Positions 6,682 through 14,724 of a DNA stretch of 20,459 nt are shown here, piece after piece. Both the position numbers and the translations under genes were made by a program. This stretch comes from OPU3-GD-OMZ sp964515235. Lineage in GTDB: Bacteria > Pseudomonadota > Gammaproteobacteria > Methylococcales > Methylomonadaceae. The notes below the pieces were generated by a model, which saw nothing but the letters and a program-made list of their open reading frames with translations, searched no databases and was not told the origin of the DNA. Each line of letters opens with the position of its first letter. Positions within the stretch are counted from its first letter, which is position 1. The DNA is taken from NCBI GenBank assembly GCA_964515235.1, contig CAZEVO010000033.1, forward strand, positions 1-20,459. Reading direction: 5' to 3'.

Positions 6682-8514
6682 ATGTCTCGCCGTTTCGCCA
6701 TAAAAGATCTTTACTCTGAGAACCGACTCTTTCTCAGTCGGGTAGTCATTATTTTCATTGTTGTCTTATTACTCACGAGTGCCCTCATTGCTCGATTAAT
6801 ATATTTGCAAATAACCGGACATGAATACTATGCTGCTCAGGCAAACAATAACCGAATCAAAATATCCTCATTACCGCCGACACGTGGCATAATATACGAC
6901 CGCTACGGAAGAATATTAGCGGACAATATCCCCTCTTACAGTCTGGAATTAACGCCTGAGTTAATCCCCGATATCAATAAAACCCTCACCAAATTAAAAA
7001 TCTTATTAGACCTTTCAGACGAGACACTGTCACATTTTAAAAAACAGTTATCTCGTCACCACACCTTCGACAGCATACCAATTTTACTGCAAATGGACGA
7101 GACCACGGTCTCTCGTTTTGCTGTTGTGCAACATCAATTCCCTGGGGTCGATATTCAGGCCCGCCTTATCCGTCATTATCCCTACGGTGCAATCACAGCA
7201 CACTTAATTGGCTATGTCGGTCGTATTAATGAATCAGAACTTAAAACACTCTCAACAACTCGCTACAAAGGGACTCACACGATCGGGAAAACCGGTATTG
7301 AAAAAACCTACGAACGACAACTCCATGGCATTCCTGGTCATTCTGAAGTCGAAACTAACGCGCAACTTCGCCCCATTAAAGTCATTAAATCTGAAGCTCC
7401 AACTCCGGGAAAAGACTTACACCTGACATTGGATATAGAATTACAAAACATTGCCTATCAAGCGTTTAAAAACCATAATGGTGCTGCTGTTGCGATTGAA
7501 ATCGCGACTGGCGATATCTTGTCCATGCTTAGCCACCCTGGGTTTGACCCTAACCCCTTTTCTTCCGGCATTTCCAGCAAAGCCTATAAGGCACTACAAC
7601 AATCTGACCGTAAACCTTTATTCGACCGCGCATTGAGAGGACAGTACCCTCCGGGGTCAACCCTGAAACCTTTTATTGGCCTTGCCGGATTACAATACGC
7701 TCTAACTGAAATCAACACGCCCTTATTCTGTCCGGGCTACTACCAACTACCTAATGTGAACCACCGTTACCGTGACTGGAAAAGTTGGGGACATGGTTTC
7801 GTCACGCTGAATGATGCCATTGTTCAATCATGCGATGTTTATTTTTATGACCTTGCTCGTGCACTGGGTATCGACCGAATAAATCATTTCCTTTCACAAT
7901 TTGGTTTTGGCCAAAAAACCGGTATTGACTTAGTCGGCGAAAAATCTGGCTTATTACCCTCAAGAAACTGGAAACGTCAGAATAAAAATTTGCCCTGGTA
8001 CCCGGGCGAAACCTTAATTACAGGTATTGGCCAAGGATTCATTCAAACGACGCCACTCCAACTAGCCGTTGCCACCGCGACCTTAGCGAATCAAGGCATT
8101 AGTATTCAGCCCCATTTAATACAATCTACAAATGCATCCCAACAAAAACCAATTACCCAAAAAATCAAGTTAGATTCTGCTCATGTCAATGATATTATTC
8201 ATTCAATGGTTAATGTGGTACATACTCCCAAGGGTACTGCCTATACACTCAGTCAAAATATAACCTTTAAAATTGCAGGTAAAACCGGTACTGCTCAAGT
8301 CTTTACTGTTAAACAAAAAGATAAATACGATGCCGAAAAGCTAAAAGAAAAATTACTTGATCATGCACTTTTTATTGCCTTTGCTCCCGCTGAGGCCCCT
8401 AAAATAGCGGTTGCTATCATTGTCGAGAATGGTGGTCATGGCGGATCCACCGCCGCCCCTATCGCCAAAAAAATAATAATGCAATACCTAAAAAAACCAT
8501 CCCATCATGATTAA
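6682..8514 (+). CDS. mrdA: Penicillin-binding protein 2 (elongasome peptidoglycan transpeptidase)
   Basis: 610 residues. PBP2 is the monofunctional class B transpeptidase that cross-links lateral-wall peptidoglycan together with RodA. The order is typical: a cytoplasmic tail, one membrane helix near 21-42, the PBP dimerisation (pedestal) domain with PPTRGIIYDRYGRILA near 65-80 and IGKTGIEKTYE near 201-211, then the transpeptidase domain. All three active-site motifs are present: Ser326-x-x-Lys329 in PPGSTLKPF, Ser383-Cys-Asp385 and Lys534-Thr-Gly536 in GKTGTAQVF. The SxD form of the second motif is usual for PBP2. It is also called pbpA. It starts 31 bases after mreD without a visible ribosome site and overlaps rodA by 8 bases. 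Confidence 0.98.
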   Translation: MSRRFAIKDLYSENRLFLSRVVIIFIVVLLLTSALIARLIYLQITGHEYYAAQANNNRIKISSLPPTRGIIYDRYGRILADNIPSYSLELTPELIPDINKTLTKLKILLDLSDETLSHFKKQLSRHHTFDSIPILLQMDETTVSRFAVVQHQFPGVDIQARLIRHYPYGAITAHLIGYVGRINESELKTLSTTRYKGTHTIGKTGIEKTYERQLHGIPGHSEVETNAQLRPIKVIKSEAPTPGKDLHLTLDIELQNIAYQAFKNHNGAAVAIEIATGDILSMLSHPGFDPNPFSSGISSKAYKALQQSDRKPLFDRALRGQYPPGSTLKPFIGLAGLQYALTEINTPLFCPGYYQLPNVNHRYRDWKSWGHGFVTLNDAIVQSCDVYFYDLARALGIDRINHFLSQFGFGQKTGIDLVGEKSGLLPSRNWKRQNKNLPWYPGETLITGIGQGFIQTTPLQLAVATATLANQGISIQPHLIQSTNASQQKPITQKIKLDSAHVNDIIHSMVNVVHTPKGTAYTLSQNITFKIAGKTGTAQVFTVKQKDKYDAEKLKEKLLDHALFIAFAPAEAPKIAVAIIVENGGHGGSTAAPIAKKIIMQYLKKPSHHD

Positions 8515-9637
8515 CGAAACCCGCCCTGAACACTTCCAAAACCATTCCGCCTTCGGTCGTTTTTTAAGCCGCATTCATCTTGACAGCCTGCTACTCGCCG
8601 GCTTAATCCTACTTTCATTACTCAGTTTTCTCATTTTATACAGCAGTAGTGGTCAACATATCGACACCTTATTACGTCAAACCACACGCATCGCCATCGC
8701 TTTCTTCGTCATGCTGTTTGTCGCACAAATCCCTCCTAATCAAATAAAAAGATATGCTGTTAATTTGTATATTATCGGCATTCTTTTATTAGTCGCGGTA
8801 CTGGTTATCGGGGAGATGGGAAAAGGGGCACAACGCTGGCTTGATTTAGGGTTTTTCCGCTTTCAACCCTCTGAAATGATCAAAATAACCACCCCAACAG
8901 CAATTGCCTGGTATTTTTCAGAGCATGCCTTACCACCACGCTGGAAAGAATTGTTTATCGCTCTGCTCCTGATTGCCACACCAACTTTCTTGATCGCAAA
9001 ACAACCTGACCTGGGCACCGCTATTTTAATTGCCAGCTCAGGATTCGCCGTGTTCTTTTTCGCAGGGATATCATGGCGAATTATACTTTCATCACTCAGC
9101 AGTCTAATAGCACTCACACCGATTTTATGGCATTTCATGCATGACTATCAACGCGCTCGTGTCCTTACTTTTCTTAACCCTGAGAGTGATCCTATCGGCA
9201 GAGGCTACCATATTATCCAATCAAAAATCGCCATCGGCTCTGGCGGTCTTTACGGCAAAGGTTGGCTTGAAAGTACACAGGCAAAATTAGATTTTCTTCC
9301 TGAACGCTCCACTGACTTTATCTTTGCCGTTTTCGCCGAAGAATTTGGACTACTCGGTTGTGTCAGTTTATTATTCTTATACTTATTGATCACCATGCGA
9401 TCACTCTACATTGCAGTCAATGCCCAAGACACCTTCTGCCGGCTACTAGCCGGTAGCTTATCCTTCACGTTCTTTGTTTATGTCTTTGTTAATATCGGCA
9501 TGGTTATCGGCATTTTACCTGTTGTTGGCGTACCGCTACCTTTAATTAGCTATGGCGGCACTTCAATGGTGACACTACTGATCGGATTCGGTATTCTTAT
9601 GTCTATCCATACACATAAAAATTTATTGTCTCATTAA
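8507..9637 (+). CDS. rodA: Peptidoglycan glycosyltransferase RodA (SEDS family)
   Basis: 376 residues, about ten membrane helices. RodA polymerises lipid II into glycan strands during lateral-wall growth and works as a pair with PBP2. SEDS signatures: RFQPSEMIKI near 118-126, KQPDLGTAI near 165-173, the large periplasmic loop with GSGGLYGKGW near 244-253, and FLPERSTDFIFAVFAEEFG near 263-281, whose Asp270 corresponds to the essential Asp of the family. The ending VGVPLPLISYGGTSM is the conserved last-helix motif. The ATG overlaps the mrdA stop by 8 bases, and no Shine-Dalgarno sequence is seen, so it is probably translated by coupling. Length and motifs favour RodA over FtsW, as does the mrdA neighbour. 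Confidence 0.97.
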   Translation: MINETRPEHFQNHSAFGRFLSRIHLDSLLLAGLILLSLLSFLILYSSSGQHIDTLLRQTTRIAIAFFVMLFVAQIPPNQIKRYAVNLYIIGILLLVAVLVIGEMGKGAQRWLDLGFFRFQPSEMIKITTPTAIAWYFSEHALPPRWKELFIALLLIATPTFLIAKQPDLGTAILIASSGFAVFFFAGISWRIILSSLSSLIALTPILWHFMHDYQRARVLTFLNPESDPIGRGYHIIQSKIAIGSGGLYGKGWLESTQAKLDFLPERSTDFIFAVFAEEFGLLGCVSLLFLYLLITMRSLYIAVNAQDTFCRLLAGSLSFTFFVYVFVNIGMVIGILPVVGVPLPLISYGGTSMVTLLIGFGILMSIHTHKNLLSH

Positions 9638-9672
9638 CCTCTGTTTCTACACTCTTATTGTCTCCTATCCCT

Positions 9673-10908
9673 ATGACTCTTCAAAAAAAACACCGTATTT
9701 TCAGAATCTTTATTGGTTTTTTCAGCGCTTTAGTACTCATACCCTGCGCGGCTGAGATAAACCCTGATACTTTTGAAAAACCAGTGCCAAAACAATTTAT
9801 TATTGCTCCAGGTGATTCCTTATGGGGAGCATTCAAAAAACTCAACCTTCCCAACCAACTCTGGCCTACTATTTTAGCCAATAATCCGCATATCAAAGAC
9901 CTCAATAAAGTCCACCCCGGCGATATTATTTACCTTTCCCAAAAAACACCAACCACCTCGCCAACAGCTTACCCTAACGCCTCGCCCTTTGACTCAAAAG
10001 TTGATGCCTTTATTGATATGATGGTGACTGAACATTCATTTGACCATACTGAACTCAAAACCCTCTTTGAGACTGTAAAAATAAAAGAACCCATTATTAA
10101 GGCGATTTCAAAGCCAGCCGAAAAACGTCTAGTCTGGCATCAATATAAAGACATTTTCTTAACACCTAAAAGAATTCAACAAGGCGTTTCCTTCTGGGAA
10201 AAACACGAAACTGAGCTCAGCCGTGTTGAACAAAAATACGGTGTTTCCGCAAAAATTATTGTCGCCATTATCGGGGTTGAAACCTTTTATGGCCGAATGA
10301 CTGGTGAACACCGCGTTATTGATGCCCTTGCCACCATTGGCTTTGGCTACCCTAAACGCCAGACATTCTTTACAAACGAATTAAAACAGTTTCTTATTTT
10401 GTGCCGGGATGAAGAGATCGACCCGTTAATGCCTACAGGGTCCTATGCCGGCGCAATGGGTATTCCTCAATTTATGCCCAGCAGTTTCATCCATTATGCC
10501 GCTGACTTTGATGGCGATAAAAAAAGAGATATCTGGTCTAATTACGGTGATGTTTTTGCTAGTATTGCCAATTATTTCATCCGCCACCACTGGCAACCTG
10601 GCCAACCGGTCGCTTTTAAAATCCAACATAAAGGCAATGATTTTAACAACGCCCTTTCCAAAGGTCTCAAACCTGATACCACTGTTTCCGCACTCAAAGC
10701 AATGAAACTTCATCTGGCTTTTCCTGAACAAGTCAATTCAACTGACCGTGTTAAATTACTTCGTTTTCAACAAAAAGAAACAATTGATTTATGGCTGGGA
10801 TTACAAAATTTTTATGCCATTACCCGTTACAACCATAGCCCGCTTTATGCTATGGCGGTGTTTCAACTTAGTGAAGCGATCAATACACTCAAAACATCCC
10901 ATGACTAA
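9673..10908 (+). CDS. mltB: LysM-containing MltB-type lytic transglycosylase
   Basis: 411 residues from the ATG at 9673; an in-frame TTG at 9658 was rejected because it adds only SPIP-type residues and has no ribosome site. A signal peptide (about 1-27) is followed by a LysM-like peptidoglycan-binding unit near 40-88 (FIIAPGDSLW ... VHPGDIIYL), a Thr/Pro/Ser-rich linker, and the Slt35/MltB catalytic domain from about 106. The catalytic Glu203 is in IIGVETFYG; SYAGAMGIPQFMPSSF is at 257-272; and DFDGDKKRDIW at 278-288 matches the single EF-hand-like calcium loop of Slt35. The enzyme cleaves glycan strands to 1,6-anhydro-muramyl products. Cys25 is preceded by Leu-Ile-Pro; Pro at -1 is a poor lipobox, so lipidation is doubtful. 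It overlaps rlpA by 8 bases. Confidence 0.93.
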   Translation: MTLQKKHRIFRIFIGFFSALVLIPCAAEINPDTFEKPVPKQFIIAPGDSLWGAFKKLNLPNQLWPTILANNPHIKDLNKVHPGDIIYLSQKTPTTSPTAYPNASPFDSKVDAFIDMMVTEHSFDHTELKTLFETVKIKEPIIKAISKPAEKRLVWHQYKDIFLTPKRIQQGVSFWEKHETELSRVEQKYGVSAKIIVAIIGVETFYGRMTGEHRVIDALATIGFGYPKRQTFFTNELKQFLILCRDEEIDPLMPTGSYAGAMGIPQFMPSSFIHYAADFDGDKKRDIWSNYGDVFASIANYFIRHHWQPGQPVAFKIQHKGNDFNNALSKGLKPDTTVSALKAMKLHLAFPEQVNSTDRVKLLRFQQKETIDLWLGLQNFYAITRYNHSPLYAMAVFQLSEAINTLKTSHD

Positions 10909-11701
10909 AATCAAAAAGCTGTTCACTGGGCTCATTTTATTGTCCCTTAATAGCTGCGCTATACCCTTGTTGTCAGAGCAGGATCGAGCCCCTAATTTTA
11001 TACCCGCTGACCTTATGGCGATTCCAAACGCAACACCGCGATTTGAACAGCAAACACGTGCTGGTAACCCACCTGAATATGAAGTATTAGGCAAACGCTA
11101 CCGCACCCTGAGTCGGAGTCATCAGTATCAAGCTCTAGGCGTTGCTTCGTGGTATGGCACAAAATTTCATGGCAAAAAAACGGCCAATGGTGAGACTTAT
11201 GACATGTTTGCGATGACTGCTGCTCATAAAACACTGCCCATTCCTTCTTATGTCAAAGTCACCAACCTGGTCAATAAACGCTTCGTTATTCTTCGCATTA
11301 ATGACCGTGGGCCTTTTCACGACAACCGTATTATCGACCTATCATATACCGCAGCCGCTAAACTTGATATTCTAAAAAAAGGCACTGGCTTTGTTAGAGT
11401 TCAGTCAATCAATACGACTAAAGCAAGCACTCAATCACCCCAACATCCCCTATTTTCCGAAACCAATAACAACGTTTATCTTCAGGTTGGCGCTTTTCAA
11501 CACCTTGATAATGCTAAACTTTTACAAAAAAAGCTAAGCCACAAGCACCTACCAAATTCACGTATTGTCTCTACGACTAATGCTCAACAATTAATGCATA
11601 AACTTCAATTTGGTCCTATTACCTCTGTTAATGAAGCTGACCGGCTCATGCAACGACTCAAAAAAACCGGTTATTCCGCATCCCATTTTATAACCGAGTA
11701 A
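10901..11701 (+). CDS. rlpA: RlpA-type lytic transglycosylase with SPOR domain (septal-ring lipoprotein)
   Basis: 266 residues. The ATG at 10901 overlaps the mltB stop by 8 bases and opens a lipoprotein signal peptide with lipobox LNSC (Cys19). Longer frames starting at 10748 run through mltB coding sequence and were rejected. The double-psi beta-barrel domain follows (GVASWYGTKFHGKKTANGE from about 80). The presumed catalytic pair is His109 in TAAHKTLP and Asp135 in INDRGPF, matching the residues required in Pseudomonas RlpA. The C-terminal SPOR domain (about 191-263, starting VYLQVGAFQ and containing KLQFGPITSVNEA) binds denuded septal glycan. RlpA enzymes cleave such glycan and help daughter-cell separation. 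A Ser/Thr/Gln-rich linker joins the two domains. Confidence 0.95.
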   Translation: MTKIKKLFTGLILLSLNSCAIPLLSEQDRAPNFIPADLMAIPNATPRFEQQTRAGNPPEYEVLGKRYRTLSRSHQYQALGVASWYGTKFHGKKTANGETYDMFAMTAAHKTLPIPSYVKVTNLVNKRFVILRINDRGPFHDNRIIDLSYTAAAKLDILKKGTGFVRVQSINTTKASTQSPQHPLFSETNNNVYLQVGAFQHLDNAKLLQKKLSHKHLPNSRIVSTTNAQQLMHKLQFGPITSVNEADRLMQRLKKTGYSASHFITE

Positions 11702-11719
11702 CTTTCAATAATCGGCTCA

Positions 11720-11728
11720 TGTTATAAT
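11720..11728 (+). promoter_or_regulatory. Extended -10 promoter upstream of dacA
   Basis: TGTTATAAT: a consensus TATAAT (11723-11728) preceded by TG at the extended -10 position. No good -35 hexamer sits at 16-18 bases, as allowed for extended -10 promoters. It lies in the 105-base rlpA-dacA gap and would give a leader of about 70 bases. It is the clearest internal promoter candidate in the long block, suggesting dacA-dat-ybeD-lipB-lipA can be transcribed separately. Confidence 0.55.
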
Positions 11729-11806
11729 TCTGTCCTTAGAACCTTACAAAAAATTAATCACACGTCCTGACGCCCTCAATTTTACTTTTTTACCTTAAAA
11801 ACTTTT

Positions 11807-12982
11807 ATGCTTATGCTACTTATAACAAACCGAGTTTTTTCATCAGCTAAATCATTGGCCCTTTTCATGCTGGTGTTTTTTTTACCGACGCCTTTACTTG
11901 CTGCAAACAACCTGATTATCCCAGCCAGTCCAACGATTGCTGCTCGCGGCTATTTCCTCATGGACTTTGACAGCGGCCAAATTCTCACTGAAAAAAATGC
12001 AGATGACCGACTTGCACCCGCTAGCCTGACCAAAATAATGTCGACTTATGTTATTTTTCAGGAATTACAAGCTGGCCAATTAACCCTTGATGAATCGGTT
12101 ATTATTAGCAAAAAGGCCTGGAAAACACCGGGCTCAAAAATGTTTGTTGAGGTCAACAAACATGTCAGTGTAGAACAGTTACTCAAAGGTGTCATTATAC
12201 AGTCTGGCAATGATGCTAGTGTCGCCTTAGCTGAACATGTCGCTGGTGATGAAGAAACCTTTGCCCGGCTAATGAATCAACATGCCCAACGACTAGGCAT
12301 GATTAACAGTAATTTCCAAAATAGTACCGGACTACCTTCTAAAAACCACTATACCACTGCGCATGACTTGGCAATTTTAAGTCAAGCATTAATCCGAGAG
12401 TTCCCATACTATTATTCATGGTTCCAAGAAAAAAGCTTTACCTTTAACAATATCAAACAAAACAACCGTAACAAATTACTCTGGCGTGATGATTCCGTTG
12501 ACGGCATTAAAACCGGATATACTGAGAAAGCAGGCTATTGCCTGGTCGCCTCTGCAAAACGTAATAACATGCGCTTAATTTCAGTTGTTATGGGTACCCA
12601 TGATCAAAATGCCCGCGCCCGTGAGAATCAAAATCTTTTAAATTATGGCTTTCGATTCTTTGAAACCCATAAACTCTATGAGGCCAATCAAAAGCTCACC
12701 GAAGCTAAAGTCTGGAAAGGCGCAACCAACACGCTACCGTTAGGCATAAACGATGATCTCTATGTCACTGTTCCACGACGTCATTATGATGACTTAAAAG
12801 CGGTTATGTCAGTTGACTCAAAAATCATTGCTCCTGTCGGCGCAGGCCAAACTTTTGGTTCAATCGCCATTACCTTAAATGATGAAACCATCACCAAAAA
12901 GCCCCTTATCGCCTTAAGCCCTATTGCGATAGGCAGTATTTTTCAGAAACTCTACGATACCGTACTTTTGAGAACGCAATAA
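11807..12982 (+). CDS. dacA: D-alanyl-D-alanine carboxypeptidase (PBP5/6 family)
   Basis: 391 residues, against 403 in E. coli PBP5. It removes the terminal D-Ala from peptidoglycan pentapeptides in the periplasm and so controls cross-linking. A signal peptide ends near LLAAN (about residue 33). Active-site motifs: Ser73-Leu-Thr-Lys76 in PASLTKIM, Ser133-Gly-Asn135 and Lys235-Thr-Gly237 in GIKTGYT. A beta-rich C-terminal domain ends in an amphipathic stretch (GSIFQKLYDTVLLRTQ) that fits the membrane anchor of this family. ATGs at 11807 and 11813 are both possible; neither has a Shine-Dalgarno sequence. dat follows after only 4 bases. The symbol follows E. coli usage; dacC is used for the equivalent gene in some genomes. 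Confidence 0.95.
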   Translation: MLMLLITNRVFSSAKSLALFMLVFFLPTPLLAANNLIIPASPTIAARGYFLMDFDSGQILTEKNADDRLAPASLTKIMSTYVIFQELQAGQLTLDESVIISKKAWKTPGSKMFVEVNKHVSVEQLLKGVIIQSGNDASVALAEHVAGDEETFARLMNQHAQRLGMINSNFQNSTGLPSKNHYTTAHDLAILSQALIREFPYYYSWFQEKSFTFNNIKQNNRNKLLWRDDSVDGIKTGYTEKAGYCLVASAKRNNMRLISVVMGTHDQNARARENQNLLNYGFRFFETHKLYEANQKLTEAKVWKGATNTLPLGINDDLYVTVPRRHYDDLKAVMSVDSKIIAPVGAGQTFGSIAITLNDETITKKPLIALSPIAIGSIFQKLYDTVLLRTQ

Positions 12983-12986
12983 AAAA

Positions 12987-13835
12987 ATGATCGAGTTAGA
13001 TCAATCGCCCGTCTATTTAAATGGCCACTACCAACCTCTGTCTGATGCAAAAATATCCGTTTTAGACCGAGGGTTTTTGTTTGGTGATGGCGTCTATGAA
13101 GTAATTCCAAGCTATCAGGGTAAACTCTTTTACCTTGACGATCACTTAAATCGTCTGAGCCAAAGCCTGGAAAGCATTCGGATGATACAACCGCATAATA
13201 AACAGCAATGGGTTGAAATATTTGATCCTTTGTTAGACATAAACAAAAACCAATATATCTATTTACAAATCACTCGCGGAGTTTCAAAAAAACGCGACCA
13301 TGGCTTTTCCAGCGACCTAGTGCCAACTATTTTTGTCATGAGTGCTGATATTATACCGACTGAGCATTTATATCATGGCAGCAAGGCTGTCACCATAGAA
13401 GATACCCGCTGGCATTTATGCCATGTGAAAGCCACAACACTACTTGCCAATATTTTAATGCGGCAAGAAGCAATCGACCAACAATGCGCCGAAGCGATTT
13501 TAATTAAAAATGGTTTTGTGCTGGAAGGCGCTGCGAGCAATATTTTTGTAGTCAAGGACGGCGTTATTTTAACCCCCCCTCAAAACAGCAATATCCTGCC
13601 CGGCATCACTCGCAAAGTCATCATTGAATTAATCCAAAACCAACAAATGCCTTTTCAAGAAACCAACATAACCACTGACACACTGAAGCAAGCCGATGAA
13701 ATCTGGTTATCCAGTTCGACCCGAGAAATCATTCCGGTTACAGAACTAGATACAAATGCAGTGGGCACCGGTACTGTAGGACCTTTATGGCATATTATTA
13801 ATAACCTCTTTCAAGAGAAAAAAGATCATGACTGA
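12987..13835 (+). CDS. dat: D-amino-acid (D-alanine) aminotransferase, fold type IV PLP enzyme
   Basis: 282 residues, the usual size for class IV aminotransferases. Lys148 in CHVKATTLLANIL is the PLP-binding lysine, and Glu180 in LEGAASNIFVV is the partner of the pyridine nitrogen. ITRGVSKKRDHGF (about 95-107) matches the Arg/His carboxylate trap of D-alanine transaminase rather than a branched-chain enzyme. The reaction interconverts D-Ala plus 2-oxoglutarate and pyruvate plus D-Glu in the cytoplasm, feeding or draining D-amino acids for peptidoglycan. Its place right after dacA, which releases D-Ala, suits that role, although DacA acts outside the cytoplasm and import would be needed. It overlaps ybeD by 8 bases. 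Aminodeoxychorismate lyase or a branched-chain enzyme are less likely alternatives. Confidence 0.85.
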   Translation: MIELDQSPVYLNGHYQPLSDAKISVLDRGFLFGDGVYEVIPSYQGKLFYLDDHLNRLSQSLESIRMIQPHNKQQWVEIFDPLLDINKNQYIYLQITRGVSKKRDHGFSSDLVPTIFVMSADIIPTEHLYHGSKAVTIEDTRWHLCHVKATTLLANILMRQEAIDQQCAEAILIKNGFVLEGAASNIFVVKDGVILTPPQNSNILPGITRKVIIELIQNQQMPFQETNITTDTLKQADEIWLSSSTREIIPVTELDTNAVGTGTVGPLWHIINNLFQEKKDHD

Positions 13836-14094
13836 ACCAACAAGCCTACTGGATTTTCCCTGCTCTTTTGCTGTGAAGGCCGTTGGCCATTCAAGCCCTG
13901 AACTTGAAACAACCGTACTGACCATTATTCAGAACCATATCCCTGAACTCAATAACGGCGCGATTAAATCTCGACCCAGTAAAAATGGCAAATACACTGC
14001 GCTGACCATCACATTCATGGCCACCAGCCAAGTTCAACTTGATGCCATCTACCAAGATCTCACTGATTGTGATGCTGTTTTAATGGCGCTTTAA
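13828..14094 (+). CDS. ybeD: YbeD/DUF493 family protein
   Basis: 88 residues, against 87 for E. coli YbeD. The protein has a small ferredoxin-like alpha/beta fold with the family pattern LLDFPCSFAVKAVGH near 7-21, RPSKNGKYTALTITFMATS near 51-69 and a closing LDAIYQDLTDCDAVLMAL. YbeD sits between dacA and lipB in many gammaproteobacteria. Its biochemical role is not established; the fold resembles allosteric ACT-like domains. The ATG at 13828 overlaps the dat stop by 8 bases, and its TAA is immediately followed by the GTG start of lipB, so translation is very likely coupled on both sides. Confidence 0.92.
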   Translation: MTEPTSLLDFPCSFAVKAVGHSSPELETTVLTIIQNHIPELNNGAIKSRPSKNGKYTALTITFMATSQVQLDAIYQDLTDCDAVLMAL

Positions 14095-14724
14095 GTGACC
14101 TCAAAAAAAATCACCTTCCCGAGCCCTATTGTTCGAAACTTAGGACTTCAAGAGTACAACAACAGTTTTCAGGCCATGTGTGATTTTACCCAAAACCGTG
14201 GCGCTGAAACCGCTGATGAACTCTGGATTGTTGAACATCCACCAGTTTATACTCTAGGACTTAATGGCAAACGAGAACATCTGTTAAAACCCACTTCTAT
14301 CCCTGTCATTACCACTGACCGTGGTGGTCAAGTCACCTACCATGGCCCGGGTCAATTAGTCATTTATACCCTTATTGACCTGAATCGCCATCACTTCGGC
14401 GTTCGTTCACTAGTCACCTTACTGGAAACCGCCATGATTGATACGCTCAAACCATACGGCCTTTCTGCTTATGCCAAGACCAATGCGCCCGGCGCTTATA
14501 TTAAACAAAAAAAGATAGGCTCCGTCGGTTTAAGAATTCGTAAAGGATGCAGTTATCATGGCTTAAGCCTTAATAATAATATGGACCTAACCCCATTTCA
14601 GGCAATTAATCCCTGTGGTTTTAAAAACCTTGAAATGACACAACTCATCGATCACAATATTTCAATTAACAATGACGAACTAGCTATCCCACTAGTTCAC
14701 GCTATTTACCAACAATTATCATGA
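14095..14724 (+). CDS. lipB: Octanoyl-[acyl carrier protein]:protein N-octanoyltransferase
   Basis: 209 residues. LipB moves the octanoyl group from acyl carrier protein to lipoyl domains of 2-oxoacid dehydrogenases and GcvH. The family signature DRGGQVTYHGPGQLVIY is at 75-91. The catalytic pair is Lys140 in KKIGSVGLRI and Cys174 in INPCG, matching the Lys/Cys dyad of E. coli LipB. The start is GTG at 14095, directly after the ybeD stop codon and without a real Shine-Dalgarno sequence; re-initiation by ribosomes ending ybeD is the likely mode. It overlaps lipA by 4 bases (ATGA). LipB and LipA together form the complete endogenous lipoylation route. Confidence 0.97.
   Translation: MTSKKITFPSPIVRNLGLQEYNNSFQAMCDFTQNRGAETADELWIVEHPPVYTLGLNGKREHLLKPTSIPVITTDRGGQVTYHGPGQLVIYTLIDLNRHHFGVRSLVTLLETAMIDTLKPYGLSAYAKTNAPGAYIKQKKIGSVGLRIRKGCSYHGLSLNNNMDLTPFQAINPCGFKNLEMTQLIDHNISINNDELAIPLVHAIYQQLS

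Noticed and set aside
10426..10731. Minus-strand open frame of 101 codons inside mltB
   Set aside because: Shadow of the catalytic domain, whose motifs are all intact on the plus strand.
10748..10900. Longer rlpA beginning inside mltB
   Set aside because: It would bury the lipoprotein signal peptide behind 51 residues encoded within mltB; ATG 10901 gives a correct signal and lipobox.
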